A stretch of 23,378 nucleotides of DNA from an uncultured Oscillospiraceae bacterium (GCA_934481355.1 CAKSPH010000035.1:1-23378); one strand, 5' to 3'. Numbered from the stretch's first letter, positions 1-8,023 are shown. Notes: generated by a model not told the origin, from the letters alone. A program made the numbers and translations.

Positions 1-765
1 GATCACGGAGTTCCGCTCATTGTGGACAACACCTTTGCAACGCCTATAAACTGCCGCCCGTTCGAGTGGGGCGCGGATATCGTAACTCACTCCACCACCA
101 AGTACATGGACGGACACGGCGCGGCTGTCGGCGGCTGCATTGTTGACAGCGGCCGCTTCGACTGGATGGAGCACGCCGACAAGTTCCCGGGGCTGTGCAC
201 TCCTGACGAGAGCTACCACGGGATCACCTACGCTGAGAAATTCGGTACCGGCGGAGCTTTCATCACCAAGGCTACCGCGCAGATGATGAGAGACCTCGGC
301 TCAATTCAGGCGCCGATGAACGCGTTTATCCTGAACCTCGGACTGGAGAGCCTCCATGTCCGCGTAAAGCGCCACTGCGAGAACGGTCTTGCGGTTGCGA
401 AGTTCCTCAGCCAGCACGACAAGATAGAGTTCGTGAACTACCCCGGACTCCCCGGCGACAAATACTACGATATTGCTCAGAAATATATGCCGGACGGTAC
501 CTGCGGCGTTGTAAGCTTCGGAATGAAGGGCGGCAGAAAGGCGGCCGAGGAATTCATGAAGCACCTCAGACTCGGCGCTATCGAGACCCACGTTGCAGAC
601 GCTCGCACCTGCTGTCTGCACCCGGCAAGCGCAACTCACCGCCAGATGAACGACGAAGAGCTGAAAGCGTGCGGAGTATTCCCGAATCTCGTAAGATACT
701 CGTGCGGACTTGAGGACGCTCAGGATCTTATAGACGATATCGCGCAGGCGCTCGACAAGATCTAA
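1..765 (+). CDS. metY: O-acetylhomoserine sulfhydrylase (aminocarboxypropyltransferase), 3' part
   Basis: This is a cytosolic PLP enzyme of the Cys/Met metabolism family. It would make homocysteine from O-acetylhomoserine and sulfide. The frame is open from base 1, so the N-terminal part lies outside the window and 254 residues are visible. The motif STTKYMDGHG carries the PLP-binding lysine (codon 100-102). The C-terminal HPASATHRQM and the closing RYSCGLEDAQDLIDDI segment fit the sulfhydrylase branch of the family. Related cystathionine gamma-lyases and synthases share the fold, so the exact substrate is less certain than the family. A strong terminator follows directly. No upstream regulation is visible because the 5' end is missing. 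Confidence 0.9.
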   Translation, partial: DHGVPLIVDNTFATPINCRPFEWGADIVTHSTTKYMDGHGAAVGGCIVDSGRFDWMEHADKFPGLCTPDESYHGITYAEKFGTGGAFITKATAQMMRDLGSIQAPMNAFILNLGLESLHVRVKRHCENGLAVAKFLSQHDKIEFVNYPGLPGDKYYDIAQKYMPDGTCGVVSFGMKGGRKAAEEFMKHLRLGAIETHVADARTCCLHPASATHRQMNDEELKACGVFPNLVRYSCGLEDAQDLIDDIAQALDKI

Positions 766-775
766 AAATATGGGA

Positions 776-798
776 GGGACGGATTTTCCGTCCCTTTT
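776..798 (+). terminator. Rho-independent terminator of the sulfhydrylase gene
   Basis: An 8-bp perfect stem GGGACGGA/TCCGTCCC (776-783 with 787-794) with a 3-base loop is followed by TTTT, starting 11 bases after the stop codon. Confidence 0.88.
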
Positions 799-811
799 AT
801 AATACCTCAAA

Positions 812-836
812 AAAGAGAGCCGCTATGGCTCTCTTT
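812..836 (-). terminator. Rho-independent terminator of the rapZ operon (leftward)
   Basis: A 10-bp stem AAAGAGAGCC/GGCTCTCTTT (812-821 with 827-836) is followed on the minus strand by a T run. It lies four bases beyond the rapZ stop and ends the leftward cluster just before the opposing terminator of the sulfhydrylase gene. Confidence 0.85.
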
Positions 837-840
837 CTGC

Positions 841-1698
841 TTATTTCTTGTCCGCGTCGCGGTGGAGCGTTCTAACGCGCATTCCCTTTTCCCTGAGATA
901 TGCCGCGGTGAGCTCCGCAAAGGTAACGCTCCTGTGCTTTCCGCCGGTGCAGCCGAAAGCAATTACAAGGCGGCTCTTCCCCTCTGTGAGATAGTGCGGA
1001 ATCAGGAACGATATCAGGTCGAACAGCTTGTCCCGGAGCTCCTGCGACTGGGGGAAGCTCATGACGTAATCCTGAACCTCCCTGTCCAGCCCGGTCCTGT
1101 GCTTCAGCTCGGGTATGTAGAACGGATTCGGCAGACAGCGTACGTCAAACACAAGATCAGCCTCCTGGGGGGAGCCGTACTTGAATCCGAACGACATACA
1201 GCTTACTATCATCGCGTCTGACGGATTGTCGAGGAACAGCCCCGCCACCTGCTCCTTGAGCTGACCTGTACTCAGCATTGTGGAATCTATGATGTAATCC
1301 GCGTCCAGACGTATCTTGCTGAGAAGCTCCGCCTCGGCGTCTATCGCCTTTTCGATATCTCCTCCGGAAACCTCGTCCAGCGGGTGCTTGCGGCGCGTTT
1401 CCTTGTAGCGCTTCATCAGGACTTCCCTGGAGGCTTCAAGGAACAGCACCTTTACGTTTATCCCCCGGACGTGCAGCTTGTCGATACAGTCCCCCAGCTT
1501 GAAGAACATCGCCCCGCCGCGGATATCCGTTACTATCGCGACCTTGGATATCTCCTCGTTGTCGTCGCACATCGCCGCAAATGCCGGTATGAGCTGCGGC
1601 GGCATATTGTCTATACAGAAAAATCCGATATCCTCCAGCGCTTTCATCACCGAGGATTTACCGGAACCGGACATACCGGTCACTATTACAAATTCCAT
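841..1698 (-). CDS. rapZ: RapZ/YvcJ family nucleotide-binding protein
   Basis: This is a P-loop ATP/GTP-binding protein of 285 residues, the usual length for the family. The Walker A motif GMSGSGKS is at residues 8-15, and the C-terminal domain has the family motif GCTGGKHRSV near residue 250. In E. coli RapZ is an RNase E adaptor that controls glucosamine-6-phosphate synthase. In Firmicutes the homologue (YvcJ) binds nucleotides and its role is less clear. The ATG has a GGAGGAG site and starts 16 bases after the murB stop, so the two are probably cotranscribed. In many Firmicutes rapZ is followed by yvcK and whiA. Here it is followed by a terminator, so that part of the cluster is missing or elsewhere. 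Confidence 0.93.
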   Translation of the reverse strand: MEFVIVTGMSGSGKSSVMKALEDIGFFCIDNMPPQLIPAFAAMCDDNEEISKVAIVTDIRGGAMFFKLGDCIDKLHVRGINVKVLFLEASREVLMKRYKETRRKHPLDEVSGGDIEKAIDAEAELLSKIRLDADYIIDSTMLSTGQLKEQVAGLFLDNPSDAMIVSCMSFGFKYGSPQEADLVFDVRCLPNPFYIPELKHRTGLDREVQDYVMSFPQSQELRDKLFDLISFLIPHYLTEGKSRLVIAFGCTGGKHRSVTFAELTAAYLREKGMRVRTLHRDADKK

Positions 1699-1714
1699 GA
1701 TACTGCTCCTCCGG

Positions 1715-2617
1715 TCATTTCAGAACCAGCATTTCGCACTCCAACGCAACGCCTGTCTTCTCCAGAACTACCCGCCTTACCTCGTCAACGACAGCCATTA
1801 CGTCCTCATAGGTGGCTCCGCCGCGGTTTATCACGAAACCGCTGTGCTTCTCGCTTACCTGAGCTCCTCCAACGGTATAGCCCTTCAGCCCGCATTCCTC
1901 AATGAGCGCGGCGGCAAAATAGCCCTCCGGGCGCTTGAATGTGCTGCCGCAGCTCGGGAATTCCAGCGGCTGCTTGTCGCGGCGGCGCTGCATCAGCTCG
2001 TCCATTCTCGACTTTATTGCGGACTTGTCGCCGGGTCTCAGCTCCAGCGTAAGGGAGGTTATAACGCACCCGCGCTTCTGAAATACGCTGCTGCGGTAGG
2101 AAAGCTCCATCTCCGCCGCGCCCATCTCACGAATTTCTCCGCTTTCGTCGATGTAACGGCAGCTTCTGACGACGTCCTTAATCTCGCCGCCGTAGGCTCC
2201 AGCGTTCATGAACAGCGCTCCCCCCGCTGAGCCGGGTATGCCGTAGGCAAACTCCAGCCCGGTCAGGGAGTGCTCCAGCGCCGCAAGGCACAGCAGGTGC
2301 AGGGAGGCTCCCGCCCATGCGGTTATCACGTTCCCGACGACATCCACCTTTGCGTTTTCTGAGGACAGCGCTATCACACACCCGCGGAATCCTCCGGAGC
2401 TCACCAGCAGGTTGCTTCCCCTGCCGAGAATGAAATACGGGACTTTTTCGCCGCGGCAAAGACCAAGCACCTCTGAAAGCTGGGATTCGTCCGTGACCCT
2501 GACGTACAGGTCGCAGGGACCGCCTATCTTCATTGAGGTGTTGGGCGCAAGGACATGGTTTTCCTCGCAGAAAATGCCGCGCTCCCGGCAGACGGCTTCG
2601 ATTCTGGAAAGATACAA
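1715..2617 (-). CDS. murB: UDP-N-acetylenolpyruvoylglucosamine reductase MurB
   Basis: This is a cytosolic FAD enzyme that reduces UDP-GlcNAc-enolpyruvate to UDP-MurNAc with NADPH, a committed step of peptidoglycan synthesis. It has 300 residues, a normal length. Visible motifs are the FAD-binding GRGSNLL (65-71), the IPGSAGGALFMNAGAYGG segment (127-144), SYR (173-175), the catalytic serine in CGSTFKRP (Ser225), and the terminal glutamate region ALECEM (291-296). The start is a TTG codon at 2617. It is supported by a GGAGG site 7 bases upstream, and the next methionine is only at residue 29. It sits between the small 66-residue gene and rapZ in one leftward cluster. Confidence 0.96.
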   Translation of the reverse strand: MYLSRIEAVCRERGIFCEENHVLAPNTSMKIGGPCDLYVRVTDESQLSEVLGLCRGEKVPYFILGRGSNLLVSSGGFRGCVIALSSENAKVDVVGNVITAWAGASLHLLCLAALEHSLTGLEFAYGIPGSAGGALFMNAGAYGGEIKDVVRSCRYIDESGEIREMGAAEMELSYRSSVFQKRGCVITSLTLELRPGDKSAIKSRMDELMQRRRDKQPLEFPSCGSTFKRPEGYFAAALIEECGLKGYTVGGAQVSEKHSGFVINRGGATYEDVMAVVDEVRRVVLEKTGVALECEMLVLK

Positions 2618-2644
2618 AACGGGACCTCCGGTAAAGTTATTGAT

Positions 2645-2670
2645 GGCAGCGCCATATATGCGGCGCTGCC
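2645..2670. repeat. Intergenic inverted repeat upstream of murB
   Basis: A perfect 9-bp stem GGCAGCGCC/GGCGCTGCC (2645-2653 with 2662-2670) with an 8-base loop lies between the 66-residue gene and murB. There is no T tract on the minus strand, so it is more likely an RNA-processing or stability hairpin than a full terminator. Confidence 0.6.
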
Positions 2671-2699
2671 TTAAATTTTATGCTGAAAATATGCGGATA

Positions 2700-2900
2700 T
2701 TACTCAAAGCTGAATACTTCCTCGCTGTCCGCAATGGCGTCGCTGACCTGACGGAGCACGTCCCGTGCAGTCTCGCCGTCGTAATACTTGGCAAGCAGAA
2801 TGTCGTCCCCGCCGGATATAACGGCAAATATCCCGCTGTCCTTTATATAAAGGTGCGAACTCTCTACCAGGGTCTCGCCGTTCTGTGAAAGAAAAAACAT
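2700..2900 (-). CDS. Conserved small protein of unknown function (66 aa)
   Basis: A 66-residue protein starting MFFLSQNGETLVESSHLYIK. The ATG follows an AAGGAGAGG site. The pattern (start with a LSQNGE-like beta strand, a central strand LLAKYYDGETARDVLRQV, acidic tail) resembles small Firmicutes proteins of unknown function that are also found in phages. No catalytic motif, signal peptide or membrane segment is visible. It lies 9 bases after the ROK kinase stop and before murB in the same direction, so cotranscription is likely. I do not assign a function. Confidence 0.7.
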   Translation of the reverse strand: MFFLSQNGETLVESSHLYIKDSGIFAVISGGDDILLAKYYDGETARDVLRQVSDAIADSEEVFSFE

Positions 2901-2909
2901 AGCCTCTCC

Positions 2910-3869
2910 TTAATCAGCAAGTGTGTACAGGAACGCCGCGCCGATGATCCCGGCGTCGTTTCCGAGCTGCGCAATGCCGAGCTTTGTGGACTGCTTAGGA
3001 TCAATGCAGTAGCTTTCGCGGGTGATGAACTCCTCCAGCGGCCTGGTGAGGTTCTCGCCCTCCTTGCAGATTCCGCCGCCGATGAGCAGCATTTCCGGCT
3101 GGAACGTGTTCACGATGTTGGTGAGTCCGCAGCCGAGGTAATTGATGTACATATCCACAACGCCGGAAGCGCTCCTGTCGCCTGCGCGCCAGCCGTCGAA
3201 CGCGGTCTTGCCGTCAACGTTATTGATGTCGCCGGAGCAAAGCTCCCACATCTTGCTGGATTTGTCGGCATCCATCGCTTCCCTGGTCATGTTGATGAGC
3301 GCAGTCGCGGAGGAATATGCCTCAAAGCAGCCCTTTCTGCCGCAGTTGCAGGGTCTGCCGCCGTACTGGATAACGGTATGACCGAGCTCTGCGCCGCAGT
3401 AGTTGAATCCGGTGTAGATCTTGCCGTCGATGATGATTCCGCCGCCTACTCCGGTGCCGAGGGTGACTACGACAACGTCCTTGTAGCCCTTTCCAGCGCC
3501 TGCGAGTACCTCGCCGAATGCCGCCGCGTTAGCGTCATTCTCGACATATACAGCCTTTCCGAGCCTTGCGCCGATAAGGGAGCGCAGGTCGGTGTCCTTG
3601 AAACCGAGGTTGCATGAATACAGAACCACTCCGGTGCCGCGGTTCGCGGTTCCGGGAGTGCCGATTCCTATGCTGTTCAGCTCGTCGATGGTTACCTTAG
3701 CCTCATTGAGAGCCTTCCAGACGGTATCCGCGATGGAATCAGCGATTTCCTCCGCCGGGCGCGGGAGGTCGGTCTTGCAGGTAGCCTTTGCAACTATATT
3801 GTAATTTTCATCGACCAGACCTACCTTGATATTGGTTCCGCCAAGGTCGATACCGATATTGTACTTCAT
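2910..3869 (-). CDS. glcK: ROK-family glucokinase
   Basis: This cytosolic sugar kinase of 319 residues would phosphorylate glucose (or a related hexose) with ATP and feed glycolysis. The N-terminal phosphate motif DLGGTNIKVG starts at residue 8. The catalytic aspartate is in VENDANAA (Asp112), and the second nucleotide motif is LGTGVGGG (137-144). The ROK zinc site is complete: GAELGH (His164) and CNCGRKGCFE (174-183). The ATG at 3869 has an AAAGG site. Its position between hprK and the cell-wall genes couples sugar uptake signalling with sugar activation. The exact sugar cannot be read from sequence; glucose is the usual substrate of this subgroup in Firmicutes. Confidence 0.92.
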   Translation of the reverse strand: MKYNIGIDLGGTNIKVGLVDENYNIVAKATCKTDLPRPAEEIADSIADTVWKALNEAKVTIDELNSIGIGTPGTANRGTGVVLYSCNLGFKDTDLRSLIGARLGKAVYVENDANAAAFGEVLAGAGKGYKDVVVVTLGTGVGGGIIIDGKIYTGFNYCGAELGHTVIQYGGRPCNCGRKGCFEAYSSATALINMTREAMDADKSSKMWELCSGDINNVDGKTAFDGWRAGDRSASGVVDMYINYLGCGLTNIVNTFQPEMLLIGGGICKEGENLTRPLEEFITRESYCIDPKQSTKLGIAQLGNDAGIIGAAFLYTLAD

Positions 3870-3906
3870 TGTTTATACCTTTCTTCCTGAATTAAAATGG
3901 ATATAA

Positions 3907-3945
3907 TCGGAATACCGCCGCGACAGCGGCGCTCAAAAATTCCGA
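3907..3945. repeat. Nested inverted repeat between hprK and the glucokinase gene
   Basis: An outer 7-bp pair TCGGAAT/ATTCCGA (3907-3913 with 3939-3945) encloses an inner pair CCGCCGC/GCGGCG (3915-3921 with 3926-3931). It lies directly after the hprK stop on the transcribed strand and has no T tract. It could act as a processing or partial attenuation structure within the operon. Confidence 0.5.
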
Positions 3946-3946
3946 A

Positions 3947-4918
3947 TTAAATATTGAGGTCCGACATTATCTCCTCGCTGTCGGAGTCGATTCCGAGCTG
4001 GTGGAGCAGATCCTTTGCCGCGTTGTAGCCCATCTTCTTCATACGGTTGTTCATAGCGGCGACCTCGAGGATAACCGCGAGGTTACGTCCGGGCTTTACC
4101 GGAATGGTGAGAAGCGGCACCTTAACGCCGAGAATGGTCATATAGTGCGTATCCACGCCCATTCTGTCGTAGGTCTTTTCGGGATTCCAGAGCTCGAGCT
4201 CCACGACCATGTCTATCTTCTCGTTGAGCTTTACCGCGCCGACACCGAAGAGCTGACGCGCGTTGATGATCCCTATGCCGCGCAGCTCAAGGAAGTGGCG
4301 GATATTGTCCGGGGAGCTTCCCACCAGAGTGATGTTGGAGGCTTTCTTTATCTCCACCGCGTCGTCCGCGATAAGTCTGTGACCGCGCTTTACAAGCTCG
4401 ATGGCGGTCTCGCTCTTACCTACGCCGCTCTCGCCGAGGATAAGAACGCCCTCGCCGTAGATCTCGATGAGAACGCCGTGCCGGGTGATTCTCGGAGCGA
4501 GCTGTAAGTTCAGGAAGTTTACCAGCTTTGAGGTGAAAACCGAGGTGGATTCCTCGGTGCGGAGCAGAGGCATTTCGTTAGCCTTTGCGCTCTCCAGCAG
4601 CTCCGGGAATATCTCCAGATTTCTGGTGACCATCAGCGCGGGGAACTTGTAGCTCAGCAGATTATCGATACGGCTGCGGCGCACCTCCGGCTCAAGCGTG
4701 TCGAGGTAAGCCCACTCGGTTTTGCCAAGCACCTGAATGCGCTGCTTGTCGAAATATTCATAGAAGCCCGCGAACTGAAGTCCCGGACGGTTTAACTCAT
4801 GGTCGGAAATAAGGGTGTTCTCTTTTCCCTCGGGCATATAGACTACTTCAAGCTTATGCTCGTCGATTATCTTCTGGAGGGGGAACGAAAATTCCCGGTT
4901 GATCTCATCAAAAGGCAT
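3947..4918 (-). CDS. hprK: HPr kinase/phosphorylase HprK
   Basis: A bifunctional cytosolic enzyme that phosphorylates HPr on Ser46 and removes the phosphate, controlling catabolite repression through CcpA and sugar uptake by the PTS. With the chosen start it has 323 residues. The Walker A motif GESGVGKS is at about 162-169, after the RHGVLIEIYG segment. The HprK signature LELRGIGIINARQLFG follows. I chose the ATG at 4918 because an AAAGGA site lies 9 bases upstream. A TTG at 4936 would add six residues but has no ribosome site. It is the first gene of the leftward cluster and has a good sigma-A promoter. Confidence 0.95.
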   Translation of the reverse strand: MPFDEINREFSFPLQKIIDEHKLEVVYMPEGKENTLISDHELNRPGLQFAGFYEYFDKQRIQVLGKTEWAYLDTLEPEVRRSRIDNLLSYKFPALMVTRNLEIFPELLESAKANEMPLLRTEESTSVFTSKLVNFLNLQLAPRITRHGVLIEIYGEGVLILGESGVGKSETAIELVKRGHRLIADDAVEIKKASNITLVGSSPDNIRHFLELRGIGIINARQLFGVGAVKLNEKIDMVVELELWNPEKTYDRMGVDTHYMTILGVKVPLLTIPVKPGRNLAVILEVAAMNNRMKKMGYNAAKDLLHQLGIDSDSEEIMSDLNI

Positions 4919-4970
4919 AGATATTGTTCCTTTCAAATTTCTTAGTCGCGGTACATGATACCACGATTAT

Positions 4971-4999
4971 ATTATACAACAATGCGCCGATTATTTCAA
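4971..4999 (-). promoter_or_regulatory. Sigma-A promoter of the hprK cluster
   Basis: On the minus strand a -35 TTGAAA (4999-4994) and a -10 TATAAT (4976-4971) are separated by exactly 17 bases, about 50 bases upstream of the hprK ATG. Confidence 0.8.
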
Positions 5000-5020
5000 G
5001 GGCTATTCTGATTTTTTCAT

Positions 5021-5207
5021 ATGGTCACCTCTAAAAACCTTATGGTAACCTCTAAAAACCTCCTTCACGGCAGATTTCTATGACTTATATCATCTGCTTC
5101 GTTGTCAAACCTTGAAATACATACAGTATTACTGCGGTTTGACGCCTAGCATCTGATATAAGTCATGTACGGAATCTGCTCGTGTCCCGGTTTTCAGAGG
5201 TTACCAT
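5021..5207. repeat. MITE-like element with terminal inverted repeats (copy 1)
   Basis: The left side carries two tandem copies of a 19-base end, ATGGTCACCTCTAAAAACC (5021-5039) and ATGGTAACCTCTAAAAACC (5042-5060). The right end GGTTTTCAGAGGTTACCAT (5189-5207) is their inverted match with one mismatch to the second copy. Inside, three more pairs are nested: GCAGATT/AATCTGC (5070/5173), ATGACTTATATC/GATATAAGTCAT (5080/5155) and GTCAAACC/GGTTTGAC (5104/5136). The whole element can fold into one long hairpin. No protein is encoded. It fills most of the gap between hprK and the lipoprotein gene. Confidence 0.75.
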
Positions 5208-5210
5208 GAC

Positions 5211-5247
5211 AAAATAAGACCCGCCGGTTTTATTGTCCGTGCGGGTC
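5211..5247 (-). terminator. Terminator of the lipoprotein gene (leftward)
   Basis: A 7-bp stem GACCCGC/GCGGGTC (5218-5224 with 5241-5247) is followed on the minus strand by TTATTTT. It lies just after the lipoprotein stop codon and abuts the right end of the MITE-like element. Confidence 0.65.
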
Positions 5248-5254
5248 GATAGGG

Positions 5255-6532
5255 CTATTCCGTTTTTTCTGCGAGGGTATCTCTGTTTTCGCCTATCAGC
5301 ATTTCGCGGATATGCACTGCCCGGAGCTGAACGCCATGTATGTCAACGCTCCATATTCCGCCCTCCGGATCGAATGTCTGGAAAGAATATCCTGAAGCGC
5401 TGCCGGGATCTGTTTTAAGAAAATCAGTGTCGCGGGCAGCCCTTATAGCTCCGGTTCGTAAATCACACCTTCCTATGATGAGGCAGTCGTTCATGGGGCT
5501 CACAAGATCTATCCGGAAAAGCCCGTCCTTGTTGAATGCGACGCCGCTGCTAACGTCATAGAAATAGCCGACGACGCCGATATCCACCATGCCGAGCCCG
5601 CTGATATCAGCCGCGACCCGGGAGCGGTCGCCCAGCACAACGTCGGAATCCTCGGTTGTAATGCTTACCGGATAATACGTATCGCCAAAGCCGCCCATGG
5701 AGTTATAGTAGGTCCCGTTTATGCTGTAATTGTCGTACCCGGAATCCATCAAACTCATGACCACGTTGCCAAGGCCGTACCGCGCACCGTAAGCATTCAG
5801 CTTGAACAGCTCGGTCTTCCCGGAATTAAGGTTGCAGGTGAACACCGCAGGCAGTATCTTTCCGTTTCCCTCTATCACCACCGACCCATCGAAAAACAGC
5901 ACATTGTTGTTCAGCACCCCGGAACCGGAATAAAACCCGATACGCCCATCTCCCTTTTCCGGTATGAACCTGACAAGCTCCCCGGTGTTTATGTCGTATA
6001 CGTTGATCCCTATTTTCTCAGTATCCCACACGACTATGTACTTATCGTTGCAGCACAGCGGGAATCCGCCGCCGTCATCGCATATTTTTTTCAGCTCGTT
6101 TGTTCTCAGGTCGTATGCATAGGTTTCAAAGAATGACGCGCCCGGGTCTCCCCTTTCAAGAATGATCCTTTCGCCCACGACGCCCCCGATCATGTAATCG
6201 CTGAAATCCCCCTCCGGCTTGAATTCGTCCACTGTCATAAGCAAATCTGAAAGGCTGCACCACTCACCATTCAGCTCGAACACATCATCGAAATCCGTGT
6301 ACTTTTCAGAAATCAGGTCTATGCCGCCGTTTCCGCCCTGCCCGATCTGACCCTCCGAACCCGTCGCTCCCGCCGGAGCCTCGCTATGTCGCCCCGCCGT
6401 CGTCTGCTCCGGGGAGGAAACCTCCGCCGTGACCGGCTGCGAGCTCTCCTGTTCTGACGGCGATTCATTTCCGCCGCACCCGGTCAGAAGCGCCAGCGCC
6501 GCTATCGCCATGAATTTTCCTGCATTTCTCAT
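5255..6532 (-). CDS. Predicted lipoprotein with beta-propeller-like body, unknown function
   Basis: A 425-residue exported lipoprotein. A signal peptide (residues 2-18) ends in the lipobox LTGC with Cys19. A low-complexity linker rich in Ser, Glu, Pro and Gly follows (about 20-75). The body has repeated segments such as YDLRTNELKKI, YDINTGELVRF and CDLRTGAIRAA, spaced like blades of a beta propeller (WD40/YWTD type). I recognise no named family. The ATG has a very strong AGGGAGGGG site. It stands alone between two related inverted-repeat elements and has its own terminator. It may be a surface sensor or scaffold; this is inference. Confidence 0.8.
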   Translation of the reverse strand: MRNAGKFMAIAALALLTGCGGNESPSEQESSQPVTAEVSSPEQTTAGRHSEAPAGATGSEGQIGQGGNGGIDLISEKYTDFDDVFELNGEWCSLSDLLMTVDEFKPEGDFSDYMIGGVVGERIILERGDPGASFFETYAYDLRTNELKKICDDGGGFPLCCNDKYIVVWDTEKIGINVYDINTGELVRFIPEKGDGRIGFYSGSGVLNNNVLFFDGSVVIEGNGKILPAVFTCNLNSGKTELFKLNAYGARYGLGNVVMSLMDSGYDNYSINGTYYNSMGGFGDTYYPVSITTEDSDVVLGDRSRVAADISGLGMVDIGVVGYFYDVSSGVAFNKDGLFRIDLVSPMNDCLIIGRCDLRTGAIRAARDTDFLKTDPGSASGYSFQTFDPEGGIWSVDIHGVQLRAVHIREMLIGENRDTLAEKTE

Positions 6533-6590
6533 AATTACCCCTCCCTGAAATTAAAGTCCGCGTAACATTGAAAAAAGTTTCGCACTATTG

Positions 6591-6811
6591 ATGGTCACCT
6601 CTGAAAACCGGTTTGAAAAGGGAAAACGGACAGGGTGCGCCAGCTTCCAGGAAAGCCGATGAATTAAGGCTGTACTTCTTACAAGGAGGTGCAGCACGAT
6701 GTTGCAGAGCGAAATAACCGGGCAACGACGCCGTCGCGTCAGAAATTTCGCTCGTTGAAAGAAGCAGGCGGCGTGCTGTACTCATTTTCACTCAAACAAG
6801 TTTTTTAAGGC
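6591..6811. repeat. Second element with the same terminal sequence (copy 2), structured
   Basis: The left end ATGGTCACCTCTGAAAACC (6591-6609) matches the end of the 5021-5207 element with one mismatch. A degenerate right end may lie at about 6792-6811 (GTTTTTTAAGGCAACC). Inside, GCAGCAC/GTGCTGT (6691/6773) encloses GAGCGAAAT/ATTTCGCTC (6707-6715 with 6745-6753), so the interior can fold. An apparent 68-residue reading frame on the minus strand crosses it but lacks a credible ribosome site. The right boundary is uncertain. With the region up to 6876 it accounts for the gap before spoIIR. Confidence 0.55.
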
Positions 6812-6876
6812 AACCTGATTTATCACGGTTATTCTGTCAATAATAACGACAGACAAAATATATCGGAGGTTACATT

Positions 6877-7458
6877 ATGACATCAAAGTGGCTGGACATA
6901 ATAATGGCGGCGGGCGCCGCTCTTTCGATAATACTCGGCAGCTTCGGCGGCTTCGCGCGGGAGTGCGAGGATATCCCGGATTCCGTGCTGCGGCTGCACA
7001 TTCCCGCGAACAGCGACAGCGAATACGATCAGGCGCTGAAGCTCAGGGTGCGCGACCTTGTGCTTGAAAAATACGGTGCCGCGCTCTCCTCCTGCGAAAA
7101 CCGAGAGGAAGCCGAGGCAAACGTCCGTAAGCTGCTTCCGGAGATACAAAAAACCTGCTGCGGATTCCTTGCGCAGCAGGGTGCTGAATATGGTGCGAAA
7201 GCGGAGCTCACCGAGATGTATTTCACCACACGGCAGTACGATACGGTCACTCTTCCGGCGGGAAATTACCATGCACTGCGCATAACGCTCGGCAGCGGCG
7301 GGGGTCGCAACTGGTGGTGCATAATGTTCCCTGCGCTGTGCCTGCCGATGGCTTCCGAAAAGCTCCCGCAGGACGAACTCCCGGAGGATTTCGTCACGGA
7401 GGGCAGGGTCGAGGTGCGCTTCGCGGTCTATGAGTTCTTTAGGGAGCTGTTCGCCTGA
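6877..7458 (+). CDS. spoIIR: Stage II sporulation protein R
   Basis: A secreted signalling protein made in the forespore under sigma F. In B. subtilis it activates the protease SpoIIGA, which processes pro-sigma E in the mother cell. It has 193 residues, with an N-terminal hydrophobic segment (about 7-27) that serves as signal or anchor. The family hallmarks are RLHIPANSDSEYDQALKLRVRD, which starts near residue 43, and GGRNWWCIMFPALC near residue 145. The ATG at 6877 has a GGAGG site 7 bases upstream. It ends one base before the stop of the convergent HD-domain gene. I found no convincing sigma-F promoter by eye. Confidence 0.93.
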   Translation: MTSKWLDIIMAAGAALSIILGSFGGFARECEDIPDSVLRLHIPANSDSEYDQALKLRVRDLVLEKYGAALSSCENREEAEANVRKLLPEIQKTCCGFLAQQGAEYGAKAELTEMYFTTRQYDTVTLPAGNYHALRITLGSGGGRNWWCIMFPALCLPMASEKLPQDELPEDFVTEGRVEVRFAVYEFFRELFA

Positions 7459-7459
7459 T

Positions 7460-8023
7460 TCACAGCCGGATAGTCAGCCTTACGAGCAGCGTCAGCGAGA
7501 AAGCCTCCGCCAGCCGGAGCTTGCGCCCGCTGAAGCGCGCCGCCATGCAGAAAACCTCTCCCAGCGCACAGAACTTATCCACAAGCTGAATGACCCATGT
7601 TTCCGCGCAGCGCGGCATATGACGGGTCAGCGGCCACATATGGCTGGCGATCATATCGCCCTCCTTGTCGTTTATCGGGAAGTATTCGGCGGCATTGAAG
7701 AACGCCACCTTCGGGTGACCGGCGCAGTGTCCGCCCTCGCCGTCCACCGGCTCATGCTCCTTTCTGTCATAGAGGAACAGATCGTGCAGAAGTCCCGCCC
7801 TTGCGGCGGAGCAGGCGTCAAGCCTGAGCCTGCGGCACAGCAGAAAATTATAATAGGATACGTTAAGGCTGTGCTGAAGCCGGGTAGTCCCCTTGTGATG
7901 ACGGAACTCCCCGAGCTGCCGTACTTCGCTGCTTTCAAGCAGGTCGCTGACGCAGCTGTAATATTCCGGGAGGTCTGTAATGTTCTTGCGCGAAAAAATA
8001 GCTTTATACAATTCTTGTTTCAC
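7460..8023 (-). CDS. HD-domain protein (metal-dependent phosphohydrolase family)
   Basis: A cytosolic protein of up to 187 residues with HD-superfamily features: His51 in RLQHSLNV, the HD pair His80-Asp81 in GLLHDLFLYD, further histidines around 100 and 130, and an Asp in QLVDKF. The family hydrolyses phosphate esters, often of nucleotides; the substrate here is unknown. The listed start is a GTG at 8023 without a good ribosome site. A TTG at 8011 has AGGTGA 8 bases upstream and may be the true start (183 residues). It converges with spoIIR with a single base between the stop codons and no terminator between them, so the two transcripts must overlap. Confidence 0.8.
   Translation of the reverse strand: MKQELYKAIFSRKNITDLPEYYSCVSDLLESSEVRQLGEFRHHKGTTRLQHSLNVSYYNFLLCRRLRLDACSAARAGLLHDLFLYDRKEHEPVDGEGGHCAGHPKVAFFNAAEYFPINDKEGDMIASHMWPLTRHMPRCAETWVIQLVDKFCALGEVFCMAARFSGRKLRLAEAFSLTLLVRLTIRL

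Noticed and set aside
6585..6791. 68-residue protein on the minus strand inside the second inverted-repeat element
   Set aside because: No credible ribosome site; the frame follows the repeat's fold and recurs only because the repeat does.
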